Below are positions 7,630 through 16,348 of a stretch of DNA of 64,000 bases, one piece after another; within the stretch, counting starts at the first letter, position 1, and each line of letters opens with the position of its first letter. Below the pieces are notes generated by a model. It saw only the letters and a list, made by a program, of their open reading frames with translations. It made no database searches and had not been told where the DNA came from. The translations under genes were made by a program, and so were the position numbers. The stretch is from Streptomyces sp. f51. Its GTDB lineage: Bacteria > Actinomycetota > Actinomycetes > Streptomycetales > Streptomycetaceae. The DNA lies in the NCBI RefSeq assembly GCF_037940415.1, contig NZ_CP149798.1, positions 8,028,599-8,092,598 on the forward strand. The letters are read 5' to 3'.

Positions 7630-7800
7630 AGTTCAGATGTCACCCGATCGTGCGGCAGACCCCTGGCCGAGTTTGCGGGGGCGGGTGGTGGCCGTCTGGA
7701 TGACGAAGTCCTCGTCGTCAGGGCTGAGTTGGCGGGGACGGCCTGCCGTCCACTGAGACATCTCACGATGCCAAGTCGTCAAGCTGCCGTGGCCAGTTGG
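7630..7800 (-). pseudogene. IS630-like transposase, helix-turn-helix fragment
   Basis: On the minus strand the frame reads TAGRPRQLSPDDEDFVIQ followed by TATTRPRKLGQ. This matches the linker between the two N-terminal DNA-binding units of IS630-type transposases (GRPRxLs.ddea.i...a..rP..lG). No catalytic region follows. The minus-strand DNA upstream (to about 7900) has an open stretch FNRMIGQLYQTSQLFDEH that I do not recognise. Confidence 0.4.
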
Positions 7801-7882
7801 AAGGGGAACGCGACGTGCTCGTCGAACAGTTGGCTGGTCTGGTAGAGCTGACCGATCATGCGGTTGAACCAATGCCACGAAG

Positions 7883-8585
7883 TTAAGGCTGGCCCGGCGT
7901 CGTCAAGAGCGTTCTTGGCTGGAGGGTTGAGTGTCGGGCGGCATCTAGTCGGTGGTGAGTGTTGTAGGTGGCGTTAGCGACCTTGTTGAGGAGTCCTTCG
8001 CGGGTCCAGCGGCCGAGCTGGACGCAGAAGCTGTCGTAGCGGGTGGTGATCCCGAGAGCTGCGGCGAGGTCGCGGGCGTGCCAGACCCGGCTGGGTTCGG
8101 TGCGAATGATCTGCAGGACCTGGTTGCGTTGTCCGCCGTGTCCCGTGGGTCGGGCTGAGGCCAGCTGAGTTCGAAGTACAACAGTGAGGCTGGTGACATT
8201 TTGGCTTTTCAGGGGGTGCCCGCTGGTCGGATGCGCCGGATAGCGCGAGGTCGGGGACTTCACTTTGCGTGCGCTGGTGCGTGCCCGTCTGGGCGGCAGG
8301 AGGGCCGTCCGGACTGCTGCCGCCAGGCCCTGACTGTTTGTCCGTTCCGGCACGATGTGATCGGCGCGGATGACGTGGTCGCGGGCAGCGTGGAGAGCGA
8401 CGGTGAAGCTGGCCCGGTCGGGGTCGGCTCCGGGAAGCGACTCGACGGCGTCGATCATGGCCATCCGCAGCACTTGGTAGAGGGTGAGCAGGGCCCAGAC
8501 CTCCTGCTCGAGGCCGCGTGGATCCTGGGAGCGCAGGACTCGTCCGGTCAGCAGCGTGTGCCGCAGGGAGTAGTAGTCGCCGGCA
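7883..8585 (-). pseudogene. IS4-family transposase, C-terminal part
   Basis: The minus strand from 8585 reads YYSLRHTLLTGRVLRSQDP, then EQEVWALLTLYQVLRMAM, and continues in frame to LPPRRARTSARKVKSPTSRY. The remainder, QLGRWTREGLLNKVANATYN, ends at 7883. The LLTxYQxLRMAMxDAxES pattern and the RxSARKVKSPxSRY pattern are those of the C-terminal third of Streptomyces IS4 transposases. The catalytic Asp residues and N-terminus are absent because the sequence is joined at about 8580 to a hemolysin III gene on the other strand. Confidence 0.65.
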
Positions 8586-8955
8586 CCTACACCCCGCTGG
8601 CGGTACTGCTGCTCCCCGAAGACCGGCAGTGGGTGTTGTTGGCCCTGGTGTGGGCTGGCGCCCTGGCTGGCATTGCCTTCCGCATCCTGTGGATCGGGGC
8701 TCCCCGGTGGCTGTACACCCCCTGCTACATCGCGCTCGGCTGGGTGGCCGTCTTCAACCTGCCCGACTTCGCGCGAACCGGCGGCACCGCGGTCGTCGCA
8801 CTTGTCATCGCCGGTGGTCTGCTCTACACCGCGGGCGCCGTCGTCTACGGACTCAAGCGCCCCAACCCGTCACCGGCCTGGTTCGGCTTCCATGAGGTCT
8901 TTCACGCCCTGACCATCACCGCCTTCACCGCGCAATACACCGCCATCCAGCCACA
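8577..8955 (+). pseudogene. hemolysin III (TrhA/PAQR-type) membrane protein, N-terminally truncated
   Basis: The frame reads VAGTYTPLAVLLLPEDRQW and continues with several transmembrane helices (LLALVWAGALAGIAFRIL, LYTPCYIALGWVAVF, VVALVIAGGLLYTAGAVVYGL). It then gives FHEVFHALTITAFTAQYTAI. These are the conserved second half of hemolysin III proteins, including the HEVFH histidine motif. The first helices, including the first metal-ligand motif, are missing because an IS4 remnant is fused at about 8577. After AIQPHDG the sequence drifts from the family. The product, if made, would not be functional. Confidence 0.7.
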
Positions 8956-9197
8956 TGACGGCGTGCTGGGCATGCCGAACTGCAGGACGCGCGGGCGGGC
9001 CCTGGCCGCACACGGTCAGGGAGATGCTGGCGGGCGCGGCGGGCCGCGGGTTCCGGGTCCTTGCTGGGGTGGCCGCCTTCTGAAACGGTCGGCTCCTTCC
9101 CACGCGGAGAGGGGAAAGGCCTGGATGCTGGCGCTTTTGGGCGATGCGGCGGATGTCCGAGGCCGGATTCGTGGGGGAGGGGGGCAAGGATGGCGGC

Positions 9198-9464
9198 ATG
9201 CGGAAACACTGGGCGTGTCAGTTCCGGGGCAGCCCGGGGCACGATGATGTTGAAGCCGTGGCCGAGTTGGAGGGGATGCCGCGGCAGGTCCTGGTACGGC
9301 CGTGCCCCGATGCAGGTGGGCTGGTGGATGGGTTTGTTCTGAATAACGTCGATGTGCCGGCGCGGATTGCCGTCTACTTCTGGGTGCGGCGTGGTGAGCC
9401 CGATTCGGTTGCCGCCTATCTGCTGGAGCTGTTGGCCGAGGTCTGCCCGAGGGAAAGTTCTTGA
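9198..9464 (+). CDS. small hypothetical protein
   Basis: This is an 88-residue open frame starting at the ATG at 9198, with GMPRQVLVRPCPDAGG, FVLNNVDVPARIAVYFWV and SVAAYLLELLAEVC. The hydrophobic/acidic pattern is protein-like, but I recognise no family. There is no obvious ribosome-binding site and the surroundings are decayed DNA, so it could be a remnant. Confidence 0.3.
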   Translation: MRKHWACQFRGSPGHDDVEAVAELEGMPRQVLVRPCPDAGGLVDGFVLNNVDVPARIAVYFWVRRGEPDSVAAYLLELLAEVCPRESS

Positions 9465-9746
9465 GTCCGCGGTGGATGAGTGGATGCACCTGCCCCCAGG
9501 CACGTGCGGGTCCGGCGTAGAGCAGGCCGGACCTGGGCTGTCGTGCATCGTGGAGGGGACAGTCGAGCTGCGCGGCGCCGTCTAAAAGGGTCCGGATCAC
9601 CGAGCGGAAGAGGCGTTTCGGTGGCCCGTTTCCGACCTTGCTCCGGGGAAGGACCCCCAGTTTGTGAGAGGTCTTGCGCGCCGCGTCGACCCCGGGGGGA
9701 ACCGACGGCGGAACTCTCGCAGATGAGAGCTGCCGAACGTGACCGC

Positions 9747-10145
9747 CTACCGCCGTGCCGCCGTCGGCACTGCTTCGGCGGCCGGGGCGTCGCGCAGGCC
9801 CAGGCGTAGGTGCTCGACATGGAAGAGGGCCTGTTCCAGAAGCTCGGCAACGTGGTTGTCGTAAAGGGCGTACACGATGGAACGACCCCGGCGCTCACCG
9901 GTGACGAGCCCGAGATTGCGCAGCAGGCGGAGCTGGTGGGAACAGGCGGAGGCTTCCATGCCCACGGCCTCGGCGAGGTCGCCGACCGCGCAGGGGCCTT
10001 CCTGGAGGCGGGCCAGGATGTACAGCCGCGAGGGGGTGGCCAGGGCCTGGAGGGTGGCGGCGACGTCGGTGGCCCCCGCCGTGTCCAGGCGCTCGCGAGG
10101 GGTGGCGTGGTTCTTGTCGTCGGCTCCGTGACCCATGCCGCCCAT
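9747..10145 (-). CDS. ArsR/SmtB-family metal-sensing repressor
   Basis: The repressor has about 132 residues. The winged helix-turn-helix core is LQALATPSRLYILARLQ, then VGDLAEAVGMEASACSHQLRLL, with a wing at GERRGRSIVYALYD. The last helix has DNHVAELLEQALFHVEH, which matches the alpha-5 metal site (D-x-H ... H-x-x-E/H) of SmtB/CzrA-type sensors of Zn, Co or Ni. The start is taken at 10145 because the ATG at 10175 lies inside the operator; M at 10136 is also possible. It diverges from a P1B-type ATPase gene, so it probably represses that exporter and itself until metal binds. Confidence 0.9.
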   Translation of the reverse strand: MGGMGHGADDKNHATPRERLDTAGATDVAATLQALATPSRLYILARLQEGPCAVGDLAEAVGMEASACSHQLRLLRNLGLVTGERRGRSIVYALYDNHVAELLEQALFHVEHLRLGLRDAPAAEAVPTAARR

Positions 10146-10156
10146 CCTACCGGTCA

Positions 10157-10178
10157 CATGTGAAGACCTGTTCATATG
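10157..10178. promoter_or_regulatory. ArsR/SmtB-type operator
   Basis: The imperfect inverted repeat CATGTGAA-N6-TTCATATG spans 10157-10178, between the divergent regulator and ATPase genes. The half-site ATATGAA/TTCATAT is typical of SmtB/ArsR operators. Confidence 0.7.
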
Positions 10179-10232
10179 TTCTTGTACCGTGGATGTGTCG
10201 CCGCCTTCCGCCCCTGAGAGGGTTGTTCTGTC

Positions 10233-12227
10233 ATGCCTTCCGACCTGATACAGCGGCCCGAACAGGCTGCCGTTGCCGCCTCGCGTACGGCGCCCAAGCG
10301 CCGGACCCGGATCTTCGCCCTGACCGAGGCCCGCTGGGCCGCCGCGGCGCTGGTGCTGTTCCTGATCGCGCTGCCGCTCCAGCTGACCGGCGCCCCCGCC
10401 TGGGCATGGGGCCCTCTCTATGCCGCCGCCTACGTCACCGGGGGGTGGGAGCCGGCCTGGGCGGGGCTGACGACGCTGCGGGAGAAGACCCTGGATGTGG
10501 ACCTGCTGATGATCCTGGCCGCCATCGGCGCGGCCTCGATCGGGCAGGTGATGGACGGCGCTCTGCTGATCGTCATCTTCGCCACCTCCGGCGCCCTGGA
10601 GGCCCTGGCCACCGCCCGCACCCAGGACGCGGTGCGCGGTCTACTCGACCTCGCACCCACCACGGCCACCCGGCTGGCCGACGACGGGAGCGAGTCGACG
10701 GTCCCGACCGGGGACCTGGTGGTCGGGGACACTATCCTGGTCCGCCCCGGCGAGCGGGTCGGCGCGGACGGCCGTGTCGTCACCGGGGCCAGCGAGGTGG
10801 ACCAGGCCACCATCACCGGGGAGCCGCTGCCGGTCGCGAAGGAGGCCGGGGACGAGGTTTTCGCCGGCACCCTCAACGGGACCGGCGCCCTGCGGGTGAA
10901 GGTCGAACGCGACGCCTCGGATTCGGTGATCGCCCGGATCGTGGCCATGGTCGAGGAGGCTTCCGAGACCAAGGCGCCCACCCAGCTGTTCATCGAGAAG
11001 GTCGAGCAGCGCTACAGCCTCGGCATGGTCTTCGCGACCCTGGCCGTCTTCCTGGTCCCCCTTGCGTTCGGCGCGGACCTGACCGGCTCGCTGCTGCGAG
11101 CGATGACCTTCATGATCGTGGCTTCGCCGTGCGCGGTGGTCCTGGCGACGATGCCGTCGCTCCTCTCGGCGATCGCCAACGCCGGACGCCACGGCGTCCT
11201 GGTGAAGTCCGCCGTCGTCATGGAGCGCCTCGGGCAGGTCGACGCGGTCGCACTCGACAAGACCGGCACCCTTACCGAGGGCACCCACCGCGTCACCGAC
11301 ATCCGCCCCCTGGACGGCTCCGGCCTGACCGAGGACACCCTGCTGGCACTCGCGGCTGCCGCCGAGCACCCCAGCGAACACCCCCTGGCCCGCGCGATCG
11401 TCGACGCCGCCCGCACCCGCGGCCTGGCCATCGCCGACATGCGGGACTTCACCTCCACTCCCGGCGTCGGCGTCACGGCCACCGTCGACGGCCACACGGT
11501 TGGGGTCGGCGCACCCGCCCGCCTCCTCGACGGCAACGGCGACACCGGCTCGGCCCGCGCCGCCGAGGCCGCGGCCGGCCGCATGGAGGACGGCGGCCGC
11601 ACGGCCGTCGTGGTCCTGCGCGACGGCGCCCCGGTCGGGTTGCTGGGCATCGCCGACCGGCTGCGTCCCGACGCCGCCGCGACCGTCGCCGCCCTGACCG
11701 TGCTGACCGGCAGCCCCCCGGTGCTGGTGACGGGCGACAACCCGCGCGCCGCCGCTCGTCTGGCCGCCGAGGTCGGCATCACCGGCGACGATGTCCATGC
11801 CGCTCTCCTGCCCCAGGACAAGGTCGAAGCCGTACGGCGCTTGGAGGCCCGGGGGTGCAAGGTGCTGGTCATCGGCGACGGCGTCAACGACGCCCCCGCC
11901 CTGGCGGCCGCCCACACCGGCATCGCCATGGGCCGCGCCGGATCCGACCTTGCCCTGGAAACCGCCGACGCCGTCATCGTCCGCGACGAACTCGCCACCG
12001 TCCCCACGGTCGTGAGCCTGTCGCGAGCGGCCCGGCGCCTGGTGGTGCAGAACCTGGTCATCGCCGCGGTGTTCATCTCCGGCCTGGTCATCTGGGACCT
12101 GACGGGCCACCTGCCGCTGCCGCTCGGTGTGCTCGGCCACGAGGGCTCGACCGTCATCGTCGGCCTCAACGGGCTGCGTCTGCTGCGGGATGCCGCCTGG
12201 ACCCGCGCCGCGAAGGACACGCGGTGA
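10233..12227 (+). CDS. heavy-metal P1B-4-type ATPase exporter
   Basis: This 664-residue inner-membrane pump lacks an N-terminal metal-binding domain. The actuator TGE is in ATITGEPLPVAKE. The ion-binding motif is S298-P299-C300 (ASPCAVV) instead of CPC. D342 in DKTGTLTEG is phosphorylated, the HP motif is in AAEHPSEHPLARA, and GDGVNDAPAL forms the hinge. The last-helix motif HEGST starts at H636. SPC plus HEGxT defines the P1B-4 subgroup (CoaT/CtpD/PfeT-like), which exports Co2+, Fe2+ or sometimes Zn/Cd. The gene is regulated by the divergent ArsR-type repressor. Its stop overlaps the next gene's probable GTG start. The exact metal cannot be told from sequence. Confidence 0.95.
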   Translation: MPSDLIQRPEQAAVAASRTAPKRRTRIFALTEARWAAAALVLFLIALPLQLTGAPAWAWGPLYAAAYVTGGWEPAWAGLTTLREKTLDVDLLMILAAIGAASIGQVMDGALLIVIFATSGALEALATARTQDAVRGLLDLAPTTATRLADDGSESTVPTGDLVVGDTILVRPGERVGADGRVVTGASEVDQATITGEPLPVAKEAGDEVFAGTLNGTGALRVKVERDASDSVIARIVAMVEEASETKAPTQLFIEKVEQRYSLGMVFATLAVFLVPLAFGADLTGSLLRAMTFMIVASPCAVVLATMPSLLSAIANAGRHGVLVKSAVVMERLGQVDAVALDKTGTLTEGTHRVTDIRPLDGSGLTEDTLLALAAAAEHPSEHPLARAIVDAARTRGLAIADMRDFTSTPGVGVTATVDGHTVGVGAPARLLDGNGDTGSARAAEAAAGRMEDGGRTAVVVLRDGAPVGLLGIADRLRPDAAATVAALTVLTGSPPVLVTGDNPRAAARLAAEVGITGDDVHAALLPQDKVEAVRRLEARGCKVLVIGDGVNDAPALAAAHTGIAMGRAGSDLALETADAVIVRDELATVPTVVSLSRAARRLVVQNLVIAAVFISGLVIWDLTGHLPLPLGVLGHEGSTVIVGLNGLRLLRDAAWTRAAKDTR

Positions 12228-12632
12228 GTCGCCGCGCCAGGAAGGCCGCCCCCCCCTTCGGGGGCGGCCCGGCCTACCGTCACCGTCTGCCGTGGCTGCT
12301 GCTGCGGCATCCCGGCCAAGGTGCCGCACCTGGACCACGAAGCCCAGCTCACCGACCTGCGCACCCAGCTGGCCACAGTCGCGATGGTCCGGCGAACCGA
12401 CTGCCTGGACGCGTGCGAGCGCGCCAACGTGATCGTCATCCAGCCTTCCGCCGAAGGCCGCAAGGCAGGCGGACGCCCGGTCTGGCTCGGCCAGGTCAAC
12501 GACCCCGGCGCCGCTGTCGACATCACCGCCTGGGTCAAGAACGGCGGCCCCGGCCTCGCCGACCCGCCCGACATCCTCGACCTCTACACCTTCCAGCCTT
12601 CCCGACGCGTCCGCCACGAACTCGAAGACTGA
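12224..12632 (+). CDS. (2Fe-2S) ferredoxin-like protein with a frameshift in a C8 run
   Basis: A GTG at 12224, overlapping the ATPase stop as GTGA, starts VSRRARKAAPPF. The rest of the protein lies in a frame one base ahead: PTVTVCRGCCCG, then RRTDCLDACERANVIVI and ILDLYTFQPSRRVR, ending at 12632. The cysteine pattern fits thioredoxin-fold [2Fe-2S] ferredoxin-like proteins. Removing one C from CCCCCCCC (12249-12256) joins both parts into a continuous reading frame of about 135 residues. The frame with the cysteines has no start codon of its own before them; the first GTG (12321) would lose the first cysteine cluster. So either the run has a real or sequencing frameshift, or expression depends on slippage. 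It probably supports the metal-transport operon. Confidence 0.65.
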
Positions 12633-12671
12633 CCGGCGCCGGCCGGGATGCTGTCGCATCCGGCCGCACAC

Positions 12672-13035
12672 TCATTCCCCGTCGTCGTCGAGCTCGACCA
12701 CGTCCGGGTCGCGCAGCGGGCTCAGGCCCTGGCGCGGGGTGGAGGCAGTGAAGCTGTAGCGGCCCAGGACGTGAGGTTCTTGAACTTCGAAGAGGAGGGG
12801 CGGGCGACATCATCGCTGATCTCGTGGCCCTCGGCACGCAGCTGAGCCACCGCGGCGTCGATGTACTTCGTCGTCCAGAGCACGACGGCGTTCAACACCA
12901 GTCCCAGCGAAACAGGTCTTTCATTCCGTCCCGGTATGCCTGGTGCCGCGCTTGCCGTGGCAGATGCCCCGGCCGAGGGCGTGGCGGGACTCCTGGACGG
13001 ACAGCTGCTTGCCCATCTGACGGCGGGCGGTGCCA
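12672..13035 (-). pseudogene. Tn3-family transposase, C-terminal remnant with frameshifts
   Basis: On the minus strand three short frames together spell the end of a Tn3 transposase. They are QMGKQLSVQESRHALGRGI (near 13010), then SLGLVLNAVVLWTTKYIDAAV and QLRAEGHEISDDVARPS (12910-12790). The last is VLGRYSFTASTPRQGLSPL, ending in DPDVVELDDDGE and a stop at 12672. At least two frameshifts separate them. The catalytic residues are absent. Confidence 0.75.
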
Positions 13036-14734
13036 CGCTCCGGAAGACTCCGGTCCCGGGTCAGTGATCCGGGACCGGAACCGGGTGGCCTGGCAACTGC
13101 ACCTGCCGGGCCATACACCCTAGACGTTGCGTCAGCGAGCCGATGCCCCTACCGGCGCCTCTACCGTTCCCCTGCCAAGTCCCCTACCGGCACCTGCGCC
13201 CGTTCGCGATTCATGCAGGTCATACGCCTTGACCGAGCCCAACCAGCCGTCTCGACAACCCTCTTCCGTATCTGTTCTGCCCCCCGTGGTTGTGTAGGGG
13301 GGTGGGGGTGGGCGCAGAACACAGATCAGGGAGGGGAGGGAAGAGGGCCGGGGGTTCGCCTGGTGACCTCGCGCGTCGGGCGGCCGCCCTCCGCGCTCGC
13401 GCCGGACAGGGCCGGCCGGGGCAGCGGTCCAGGCAATGGGTGGGCGGTGTCGGGAAGGCCCCGGGGTGGGTCCTGTCGGTACCGGGCCGGTTACGTGCAC
13501 CCGTTCGGCTGACACGGACTTCGGGCTCTGTCTCGTTGCTCACGGCATGACGATGCAGGACGTATCGAGCATGCCCGGCGGCGCCGGGCCAGCCCCACCC
13601 GTAGGGTCTCCGTCGCCTTACAACAACGTTCAAGCCCGCCTTGCGCTGCGGGGTCTGCTGGAGGATGTCCTCGCCCGCTTGCCGCTCCTGCACCCCCTTG
13701 CCCAGCCAGGCCGGACACCCCAGATCCCCAGGGCTCCGTACACAGCAGAAGCGGCTGCTGGTCAGGAAGGGGTGAGGCGACCCGGCATCGGAGGGGGAGT
13801 CGGTGTTGGGCCGCAACGCCGGCCTGCATCAGCGAGAACGCCGGCGCCACGCGGACGTGGCACAGAGGGGAGGGCCCGAAGTGGATCCCCAGACTTCGGG
13901 CCCCCGATCGGCGCACAGTCTCCAGAGCGTTGATCCCGCGCGCCGATCCGCTCAACGACGCGACGTCAGGTACGAGACGATGCACCGGCCTTCCCGCGGG
14001 CAGACGAGTGGGTTCTCGCCGTTGGCGACTGCCCACGGGCGAGTCACCGCCCTGGCGGTAGTCGGCTGCGGGACGATTCGGGCGTCACGTCGCCTCTCGC
14101 TTTTCGGACTCGGCGAGGGTGGCTCTCTGCCGTCGTGGTCAGCGACGGCAGGACCAGGCGGTCGCCTCTCCACGTCAGGGCGACCGCCTGCAAGGCCGTC
14201 ACGCCCAGCATCGCCTGTCCCGGCCACTTCCGGGGACAGACGGCGGTGTTGCTTTCGTTGAGGCTGCCCGCTCGCTGATGCTCACCGCTGAGAGGGTGGG
14301 CACGAGGCGCGCCCGGGGACCGATGATCTCCCCTGCCACTGCACTGACACCCACCTCATCCATTTCCCAGCTTGGTCAGTGAGTAGAGGAGAGAAGGGGG
14401 TTGTGACGACCGGGTACCGCCTTCTCTCGGTCGGCCGTGCTGGCCGTGGGGACTGAGCAAGCCGTGGCCGGGGTCGAGCTGGGCGAGCTGACGCTGGCCA
14501 AAAACTCTGAGTGGTTCGGCCTGCTGCGAGGCGTGCCAGTACGGCTGGCGGCTGAGAAGAGGCAGGGTGTTCCGTCCCGGCCGCGCGATGAGCAGCTGCT
14601 GGACCGGCGTGTTTACGGCGACGACCACGACGACCCCAACCCCGGCCCGCTCCCGCCCGGACCTACGCCGAACTGGTCGGCGGGCCGCGGGCGAAGACGA
14701 CCGATTGAGCCGCTCGGCTGCTAAAGATTGGGGA
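13036..14734. other. long gene-poor stretch
   Basis: No convincing gene is seen in 1.7 kb. Open frames on both strands are of mixed composition and match nothing I know. Weak hints are a minus-strand stretch near 14175-14235 reading LGVTALQAVALTWRGDRL, faintly like the end of a retroviral-type aspartic protease, and a G-rich segment described separately. It is probably decayed DNA between the Tn3 remnant and the pentapeptide-repeat gene. Confidence 0.4.
13270..13347. other. inverted repeat and G-quadruplex-like run
   Basis: ATCTGTTCTGC at 13270-13280 is nearly inverted with GCAGAACACAGAT at 13314-13326 (two extra bases). The spacer contains a G-rich segment. Directly after it, GGG/GGGG/GGG/GGG runs at 13329-13347, separated by 1-4 bases, satisfy the usual G-quadruplex pattern. 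The function is unknown; it might be a regulatory or replication-related structure, or chance in GC-rich DNA. Confidence 0.35.
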
Positions 14735-15721
14735 CTAGCAGGTCGACGGCAGGTCGACGATGGGAGGAATAGCGGTGGCGACGGCAGCACGAAGCTGATC
14801 GGGAGCTGAACCACTCGCGTTGCTGAAGGACACCGTGCTGCCGGAGAGTGCCGCACCCTGGAAGCACACCTTGGCGCCGGAGAACGCCGCATTGTTGAAG
14901 TACACCGTGCCGCCGGAGAACATCGCACCGAGGAAGTACACCGTGCTGCCGGAGAACCTCGCATTGTTGAAGTGCACCGTGCCGCTGGCGAACACGGCGC
15001 TGTCGAAGGACACTGTGCCGCTGGCGAACACGGCGTTGTCGAAGGACACTGTGCCGCCGGAGAGCGTGGCGCCGCTGAAGGACACTGTTCCGTCGGAGAA
15101 TGTGGCGCCGCTGAAGTCCATGTCGCCGTCGATGGCGACGCCGGTGAGGTCGAGGTCGCAGCCTTGCCAGGAGCGGTGGGTTCCCTGGGGGCGTCGGTAG
15201 TGGTCGCCGATGAGGCGCAGGATCGTGTGACGGACCTTGCGAAAGGCCAGGTAGCGGTGGTGTTCCACTTGGTGGGCGGGGTCGTTGCCGGGGTCGGGGG
15301 TGAAGGGGAGCTGGAGGTAGGCGCACAGGACGTCGATGCAGGTCTGGCGCAGGCTGTCGTCGGCGAGTCCGGCCAGGGCGTGCACTGCGCCGAGGCGGAC
15401 CGCGGCGGATTCCTCACCGAGTTGGCCGACGGCGGTGGTGAAGCGTTCGGTGTGCAGGCGGGTGGCTTCCCGCAGGGCTCCGTCCTCGTCGACGCGCTGG
15501 CGCCGGTAGGCCACCACCAGGGCGACCAGGGCACCGGCGCCGGCGACCACCCCGAAGGACAGTTTCACCAGGTCGAAGAGGGTATTGGAGTCGATGCGGT
15601 GCTCGGGCTTGAGCCCACGGACGCTGAGCAGGTCCCATCCGGTGTAGAACACCCAGGCCGCCACCAGGACCGCCACGGTGAAGGCCAGGGCGAGGACCAG
15701 ACCGACCGGCCACAGCCGCAC
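14735..15721 (-). CDS. pentapeptide-repeat membrane protein
   Basis: The protein has 328 residues. Two transmembrane helices lie at about 5-25 and 48-70. A cytoplasmic helical part contains ERFTTAVGQLGEESAAVRLG and ALAGLADDSLRQTCIDVL, a module seen in many Streptomyces pentapeptide proteins. Residues about 190-300 consist of at least seven 12-residue repeats of the form TVxFxxAxFxxG (SGGTVSFDNAVF, ASGTVSFDSAVF, ASGTVHFNNARF). These should fold as a right-handed beta helix. The function is unknown; related proteins act as scaffolds or DNA mimics. The gene is not obviously linked to its neighbours. Confidence 0.85.
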   Translation of the reverse strand: MRLWPVGLVLALAFTVAVLVAAWVFYTGWDLLSVRGLKPEHRIDSNTLFDLVKLSFGVVAGAGALVALVVAYRRQRVDEDGALREATRLHTERFTTAVGQLGEESAAVRLGAVHALAGLADDSLRQTCIDVLCAYLQLPFTPDPGNDPAHQVEHHRYLAFRKVRHTILRLIGDHYRRPQGTHRSWQGCDLDLTGVAIDGDMDFSGATFSDGTVSFSGATLSGGTVSFDNAVFASGTVSFDSAVFASGTVHFNNARFSGSTVYFLGAMFSGGTVYFNNAAFSGAKVCFQGAALSGSTVSFSNASGSAPDQLRAAVATAIPPIVDLPSTC

Positions 15722-15811
15722 GACACTGCTTGCCTGCCCGGCAAGCCCGAATGATCAGCTACACCACCACAGGGGACATGACCTTCGGCGACGGGCCAAA
15801 CGGAGACTCGA

Positions 15812-16348
15812 TCAGTGCAACCCTTTAACCATTACCGCGTACAGCGGTGAGTCGGCGAACGGCTGCTGCTCACCGACCTTGGTATAGCCCCAGGAATCGT
15901 AGAGGTCTTGGACTTTGGGGTGAGTGACGTCGACCAGGAGCACGGCGAGATCTTCCGGGCGCTCTGAGAGCAGCGCCTCGTGCAGGCGCTCAGCTATGCC
16001 TTGCTTGCGCCATCCGGGCCGCACCAAGACCTCGGAGACGGCGAAGGTTGCGCTGTAGCCGTTGTTCGGCTCGTAGCTCGTGGAGCGCCACCACTCACGG
16101 CCGGGTTGGAGAGGCGCGCCGTAGGCGAAACCCGTCGGCTCCTCCTCGTCGAAGCCGACGACGCACGTGAAGCCCTCCATGTTCGACCAGTGGTTGGCGA
16201 ACCAGGGGAAGCGCTGGTTGAACTCCAGGTCCATGGCATCGGCGTAAGCGTCAGCGTGGACATCGACCAGCATCTCCGTGAAGTCGGCCGGAAGTTCTCC
16301 GTGGCGGTACTGCCGCAGGTTTATCACGCTGGTCACGCTCGACTCCAT
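15812..16348 (-). CDS. GNAT-family N-acetyltransferase
   Basis: The protein has 178 residues and a typical GNAT fold. The acetyl-CoA-binding motif A is VSEVLVRPGWRKQGIAERLHEALL, with the Q/R-x-x-G-x-G/A pattern, followed by AVLLVDVTHPKVQDLYDSWGYTKVG. It is cytoplasmic and acetylates an unknown amine. Its start at 16348 overlaps the end of the XRE regulator gene by 16 bases, so both are probably translated from one transcript. It could belong functionally to the regulator or graspetide neighbourhood, but that is inference. Confidence 0.85.
   Translation of the reverse strand: MESSVTSVINLRQYRHGELPADFTEMLVDVHADAYADAMDLEFNQRFPWFANHWSNMEGFTCVVGFDEEEPTGFAYGAPLQPGREWWRSTSYEPNNGYSATFAVSEVLVRPGWRKQGIAERLHEALLSERPEDLAVLLVDVTHPKVQDLYDSWGYTKVGEQQPFADSPLYAVMVKGLH

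Noticed and set aside
12244..12269. GGCCGCCCCC/GGGGGCGGCC hairpin as a terminator after the P-type ATPase
   Set aside because: It lies inside the probable coding region of the [2Fe-2S] protein and includes the C8 run, so a terminator role is doubtful.
10160..12751. Long Arg/Pro-rich frame over the P-type ATPase, and a minus-strand frame at 10641-12671
   Set aside because: Both are shadow frames of a pump with all catalytic motifs in another frame.
13990..14370. Possible retroviral-type aspartic protease on the minus strand (LGVTALQAVALTWRGDRL)
   Set aside because: No DTG/DSG catalytic motif in frame, and stops interrupt the stretch; the similarity is too weak.
14820..15200. Plus-strand repetitive frame opposite the pentapeptide-repeat gene
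   Set aside because: The repetition is the mirror of the real gene; no independent start signal or family.
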